9,644 nt of DNA from Turicibacter sp. (GTDB taxonomy: Bacteria > Bacillota > Bacilli > MOL361 > Turicibacteraceae), in contig JAUMTV010000113.1 of assembly GCA_030531025.1 (NCBI GenBank), forward strand, positions 1 to 9,644, written 5' to 3'. A program made the position numbers and the translations under genes. The notes beneath the pieces were generated by a model. It did no database searches. It was given only the letters and a program-made list of their open reading frames with translations, and was not told the DNA's origin. This document shows positions 7,123 to 9,644 of the stretch, one piece after another (position 1 is the stretch's first letter; each line of letters starts with the position of its first letter).

Positions 7123-7998
7123 TTAATATCTTTTCGCATAGCCACAACGTTTACAAAGTTCTTCTACGGCACATCGGCGTGAAAACCCATCATACATATT
7201 CTTAGCACGTTCACTCTCTAAAATCTGTTGAAGCGGCGTTTTATGAATATTCCCAAGTGGAATGTTTCCTTCACTGTCTAAACAGCATGGCACAACGGTT
7301 CCATCAGCTTGAATTCCAATATGATCACGAAGTCCATAACAAAACATCTTTTCACTAATGACATCTCGTTCTAAGGTTGGCCATTCAAATTTTTCCGCCA
7401 TATTAATAAAGACTCGATCTTTAATCTTAATATTATGCGTCTCTTGTAACTTTTCACTTAAACGATAATCTAAGTGAAAAGCTTGCTCAATTAAACTTAA
7501 AATGTGTTGATTTAATGAATTTTTCGCCTTCAATTCTTCCGCATCCATATTCCATAAGCGAAGGTTACAATACACAGGCTTAACCGCTTGAATACGTTCA
7601 ATAAAATTAGCAATCTTTAATAAATAATCTTCGAGTGTCCCATTTTGTTCATTTGCTTCAAAAGAATGAATAGAGAAGTTAACTTGTCTTAATGCGGGTG
7701 CCTTAATTAATATGTCTTCTACTTTTTGAATAAGCGTCCCATTCGTCGTTAGATTGACTTGCATTCCCGCTTCATGACTTAATTGTAAAAAGCGTTCAAT
7801 TCGTGGATTTAAAAATGGCTCACCTAATAAATGAAAATATAAATAATTAGTATACGGCTTAACTTCATTTAATATATGAATAAAATCAGATTCTGTCATC
7901 ACTCGTCCATGGCGCCCGAGTGTTGCACTAGGACAGAAGTCACACTTTAAATTACAACGATTCGTGATTTCAATATACACCTTCTTAAATCGAGGCAT
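7123..7998 (-). CDS. Radical SAM/SPASM-domain protein
   Basis: This 291-residue protein has the radical SAM cluster motif CNLKCDFC near the N-terminus (Cys15, Cys19, Cys22: CxxxCxxC), which binds the 4Fe-4S cluster that cleaves S-adenosylmethionine. The next segments (HLLGEPFLNP near 58-67, NLTTNGT near 82-88) are the usual glycine-rich and SAM-binding parts of the barrel. The C-terminus carries a SPASM-like auxiliary-cluster domain, with Cys220, Cys238, Cys239, Cys276, Cys282 and Cys285 and the typical GxxxxDGTVVPCC and GNI segments. SPASM proteins modify peptides or proteins, but many family members are uncharacterised, and the substrate cannot be read here. No precursor-peptide gene is evident nearby. 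A strong AGGAGGT lies 7 bases before the start. It is first gene of an operon with the deformylase-like gene and is divergent from the phospholipase gene. Confidence 0.9.
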   Translation of the reverse strand: MPRFKKVYIEITNRCNLKCDFCPSATLGRHGRVMTESDFIHILNEVKPYTNYLYFHLLGEPFLNPRIERFLQLSHEAGMQVNLTTNGTLIQKVEDILIKAPALRQVNFSIHSFEANEQNGTLEDYLLKIANFIERIQAVKPVYCNLRLWNMDAEELKAKNSLNQHILSLIEQAFHLDYRLSEKLQETHNIKIKDRVFINMAEKFEWPTLERDVISEKMFCYGLRDHIGIQADGTVVPCCLDSEGNIPLGNIHKTPLQQILESERAKNMYDGFSRRCAVEELCKRCGYAKRY

Positions 7999-8031
7999 GT
8001 TTTAAACCTCCTTTTTCTTTAACTCCTCTTC

Positions 8032-8061
8032 ATTTTAACATATGTTTGAAACACAGGACAA
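8032..8061 (-). promoter_or_regulatory. Likely sigma-A promoter of the radical SAM operon
   Basis: On the minus strand TTGTCC (8056-8061) is followed after 18 bases by TAAAAT (8032-8037), preceded by TGT, an extended -10. The start codon is about 33 bases downstream of the -10 box, with the AGGAGGT site between. The -35 matches four of six bases; the extended -10 makes up for it. Confidence 0.5.
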
Positions 8062-8073
8062 AATGAAGTGTTT

Positions 8074-8088
8074 AGAAATCAGATTTCT
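8074..8088. promoter_or_regulatory. Inverted repeat between divergent genes, possible operator
   Basis: AGAAATC-A-GATTTCT is a perfect 7-base inverted repeat with a one-base centre. It lies just upstream of the radical SAM promoter and in front of the phospholipase gene, where a regulator could control both. The same arm sequence occurs in palindromes of both hairpin arrays (GATTTC/GAAATC at 2947-2961 and 9378-9396), so it might instead be a degraded array unit. Confidence 0.35.
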
Positions 8089-8165
8089 TCGACAAAAAAC
8101 ATCACTCTTTTCAAATTCCTTTCGTTAGAATACTACTATTAATATGAGTTTAAAGGAGCGTTCAT

Positions 8166-9008
8166 ATGAAGGTAGGTTTAGTTTTAGAAGGCGGAGGCAT
8201 GCGAGGTTTATATACAAGTGGTGTCTTAGACTACTTTCTTGATCAAAAAATTTTTGTTGATTATGTCATCGGAGTTTCAGCAGGTGCTTGTAATGGAGTC
8301 TCATATCTTTCTAAACAAAAAGGTCGAAATTATCGTGTAAATACAAATTACATTAGTGATAAAAGATACTTAAGTTTATCTAATTTTATTAAAACTAAAT
8401 CTTTATTTGGAATGGATTTTATTTTTGATGAGATTCCACATCAACTTGATCTTTTTGATTATGAGACTTTTTTAAGTTCTCCAAGTGAATATAAATTAGG
8501 TGTGACTGATGTCTTAACTGGTCGTCCGGTTTACTTTGATAAAACTCATCTTGATCATGATAGCACCATCTTAAAAGCATCCTCTTCTATTCCCGTTTTT
8601 TCACCTATTATTGAATACCAAAACGGATTGTATTTAGATGGTGGAACAACAGATTCGATTCCGGTTAAACAAGCGTTAAAAGATGGTTGTGATCATGTGA
8701 TTATTGTCTTAACTCGTGATCGTAACTATATAAAAAAACCGGAAAGCTTCCGATTTATTTATTCAAAAGTGTTAAAAGCTTATCCAAATTTAATTCAAGC
8801 GTTAGATAATCGCCATCTCATGTATAATGAAACACTTAAATTCATTAAAGAACTTGAACAACAAGGGAAAGCAACCATCATTGCCCCTTCTTCGCCATTA
8901 GAGATTAGTCGGTTTGAAAAGGATGTTAGTAAACTAAAAAACATTTATGAATTAGGTTATTCAGATGCCTCTAAAAAGTTTGATCAATTAAAAGAATTAC
9001 AGGGGTGA
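8166..9008 (+). CDS. Patatin-like phospholipase (YjjU type, COG4667-like)
   Basis: This 280-residue protein is a patatin-fold lipid acyl hydrolase. The oxyanion-hole loop GGGMRG is at 9-14, the nucleophile elbow GVSAG at 36-40 with Ser38, and the catalytic Asp158 in DGG (158-160), followed by SIP. The Ser-Asp dyad is complete. The C-terminal third, with Arg/Lys-rich helices and the PSSPLEISRFEKD stretch, resembles the C-terminal extension of the bacterial YjjU-like subgroup. There is no signal peptide or membrane helix, so it is cytoplasmic or peripheral and probably acts on membrane phospholipids or lysophospholipids; the true substrate is unknown. AAAGGAG (8152-8158) lies 7 bases before the ATG. 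No strong promoter could be assigned; -10-like TAGAAT at 8126-8131 lacks a good -35. It is a single-gene unit with its own terminator. Confidence 0.92.
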   Translation: MKVGLVLEGGGMRGLYTSGVLDYFLDQKIFVDYVIGVSAGACNGVSYLSKQKGRNYRVNTNYISDKRYLSLSNFIKTKSLFGMDFIFDEIPHQLDLFDYETFLSSPSEYKLGVTDVLTGRPVYFDKTHLDHDSTILKASSSIPVFSPIIEYQNGLYLDGGTTDSIPVKQALKDGCDHVIIVLTRDRNYIKKPESFRFIYSKVLKAYPNLIQALDNRHLMYNETLKFIKELEQQGKATIIAPSSPLEISRFEKDVSKLKNIYELGYSDASKKFDQLKELQG

Positions 9009-9032
9009 AAAGTCATCTTTTCAATCCTTTTT
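9004..9032 (+). terminator. Rho-independent terminator of the phospholipase gene
   Basis: TGAAAAG (9006-9012) pairs perfectly with CTTTTCA (9017-9023) around TCAT, followed by ATCCTTTTT. The left arm begins with the TGA stop codon itself, so the gene ends inside its terminator. Confidence 0.8.
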
Positions 9033-9122
9033 ATATATAAACAGATAAGTATTCTACATCTAAGGTGGCAAACAAAAACACTGATATCCTTTATTTATAA
9101 AGACACCCTATCGTCCAGGGGT

Positions 9123-9131
9123 CACCTGCCA
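9123..9131 (+). repeat. Target-site duplication of the MITE, left copy
   Basis: CACCTGCCA directly abuts the left inverted end of the MITE. The identical nine bases follow the right end at 9277-9285. Confidence 0.85.
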
Positions 9132-9276
9132 CAATGTCAACAACTTAACAGGTTATAAAAAATATCAATGCCTTTATACTTAGGATAGAGTTAAGTATTC
9201 ATGCATCTTATCTGCCATTTTGATTGATGTTTTTTTAAAATTTAAACTCTCATTTTTCCTTAAGTTGTTGACATTG
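9132..9276. mobile_element. MITE of 145 bases with perfect 17-base terminal inverted repeats
   Basis: The ends CAATGTCAACAACTTAA (9132-9148) and its exact reverse complement (9260-9276) bound a non-coding, AT-rich interior. Sub-terminal sequences also pair: AAAAAATATCAATG near 9159-9172 with TGATTGATGTTTTTT near 9220-9234, and ATACTTA with TAAGTAT in the centre, so the element can fold into a long hairpin. It is flanked by nine-base direct repeats, CACCTGCCA. No transposase is encoded, so it must have been moved by a full-length relative elsewhere. A 9-base duplication is compatible with several DDE families (for example IS4, IS256 or ISLre2 types), and the family is not assigned. Confidence 0.85.
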
Positions 9277-9285
9277 CACCTGCCA
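9277..9285 (+). repeat. Target-site duplication of the MITE, right copy
   Basis: CACCTGCCA follows the right inverted end of the MITE and is identical to 9123-9131. Its last two bases (CA) begin the left arm of the next array palindrome. Confidence 0.85.
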
Positions 9286-9450
9286 TTTACGAAGTAAATG
9301 TATCCTCCGCTGGTAGGGAAGGGGTCACCTAGCATGCGAAGCATGTTTACTCCACTGCTAGGGAATGGGTCACCTAGAGATTTCTAAAAGAAATCTACTC
9401 CTCCGCTACTAGGGCTTAAAAATTTTCTATGAAGAAAATTTATCTGGACT

Positions 9451-9599
9451 TATATATATATAAGGCGAAATATAATTCATAGTTTTTCTATATGCTAGCT
9501 ATAGCAAAAAACTTTTGGAAAGAATTTATATCAAAACACTCTCTATGATAATAGTCCTGTTCAAATCATGTTAAAAACTTTTCGCCATATATATATATG
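9451..9599. repeat. AT-rich inverted-repeat module following hairpin array 2
   Basis: The left end is a TA-repeat followed by GGCGAAA (9464-9470); the right end is TTTCGCC (9580-9586) followed by an AT-repeat (9587-9598), together an imperfect inverted repeat of about 19 bases. Inside, AGTTTTTCTATA (9481-9492) pairs with TATAG and AAAAACT (9500-9513, one bulged C) to form a second hairpin with loop TGCTAGC. No gene or clear promoter is seen. It resembles the module at 2651-2757 next to array 1. The last 45 bases of the window hold nothing recognised. Confidence 0.45.
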
Positions 9600-9644
9600 C
9601 ATGATTAAACCTTTCATTTACTAACGGATGACATTGACTCATAT

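Larger units (their letters stand above)
9089..9441 (+). repeat. Hairpin-repeat array 2, split by a MITE
   Basis: Palindromes with different arms alternate with conserved connectors at a period of about 45 bases. Palindromes: CTTTAT-TT-ATAAAG (9089-9102); CATTTAC-GAA-GTAAATG (9284-9300); CATGC-GAA-GCATG (9333-9345); AGATTTCT-AAA-AGAAATCT (9378-9396); and AAATTTTCT pairing with AGAAAATTT (9420-9441, loop ATGA). Connectors share CTCC(T)CCGCTG, TAGGGAA and GGGTCACCT, the last present at 9119-9127, 9322-9330 and 9367-9375, and can fold by CTAGG/CCTAG (9358-9362 with 9373-9377). The final connector (9397-9419) is truncated after TAGGG. The array is in the opposite orientation to array 1. The MITE at 9132-9276 lies between the first connector and the second palindrome. 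No reading frame of note crosses it. Confidence 0.75.

Noticed and set aside
9284..9441. CRISPR array
   Set aside because: The repeating part is conserved between short palindromes of varying length, and the variable parts are self-complementary and only 13-22 bases long. No cas genes are present.
9629..9636. A second MITE end (TGACATTG) near the end of the window
   Set aside because: Only eight bases match the inverted repeat, and the sequence inward does not continue the match.

Overview
The window looks like chromosomal DNA from a low-GC Gram-positive bacterium (Firmicutes). It is AT-rich, has strong AGGAGG-type ribosome binding sites, and encodes a Bacillus-type immune inhibitor A protease and a YfiLMN/LnrLMN-like ABC exporter. 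A gut lineage such as Turicibacter or a relative is a guess from gene style, not something the sequence proves.

Layout. Positions 116-2464 (minus) encode a secreted M6 zinc metalloprotease of the InhA type. A 609-base intergenic stretch follows, carrying the first of two hairpin-repeat arrays. Positions 3074-6177 (plus) are a tight three-gene operon for an ABC-2 exporter: one ATPase and two permeases. A short gap with a large hairpin leads to a 51-residue membrane protein (6429-6584, plus). A bidirectional terminator separates it from a convergent minus-strand operon of a radical SAM/SPASM protein (7123-7998) and a small peptide-deformylase-like protein (6695-7105). Divergent from that operon is a patatin-like phospholipase (8166-9008, plus) whose terminator starts at its stop codon. 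The last 636 bases hold no gene. They contain the second hairpin array, a 145-base MITE inserted into it, and an AT-rich inverted-repeat module.

The most unusual content is between the genes. Two arrays in opposite orientation (about 2828-2989 and 9089-9441) alternate a conserved segment of about 25-35 bases, itself foldable around TAGGG...CCCTA, with short palindromes whose arms differ in every unit yet stay self-complementary, usually around a GAA loop (TTC on the other strand). Conserved connectors and covarying stems are the reverse of a CRISPR layout and suggest a structured mobile or RNA/DNA-hairpin repeat family. The second array was split by a small transposable element with perfect 17-base inverted ends and a 9-base target duplication, and removing it restores a normal array unit. 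Both arrays are followed on the same side by an AT-rich module with a GCGAAA-type inverted motif, so array plus module may be one composite element present twice.

The genes do not form one obvious pathway. The exporter genes form one operon and the radical SAM and deformylase-like genes another; the protease, the small membrane protein and the phospholipase appear to be single-gene units.
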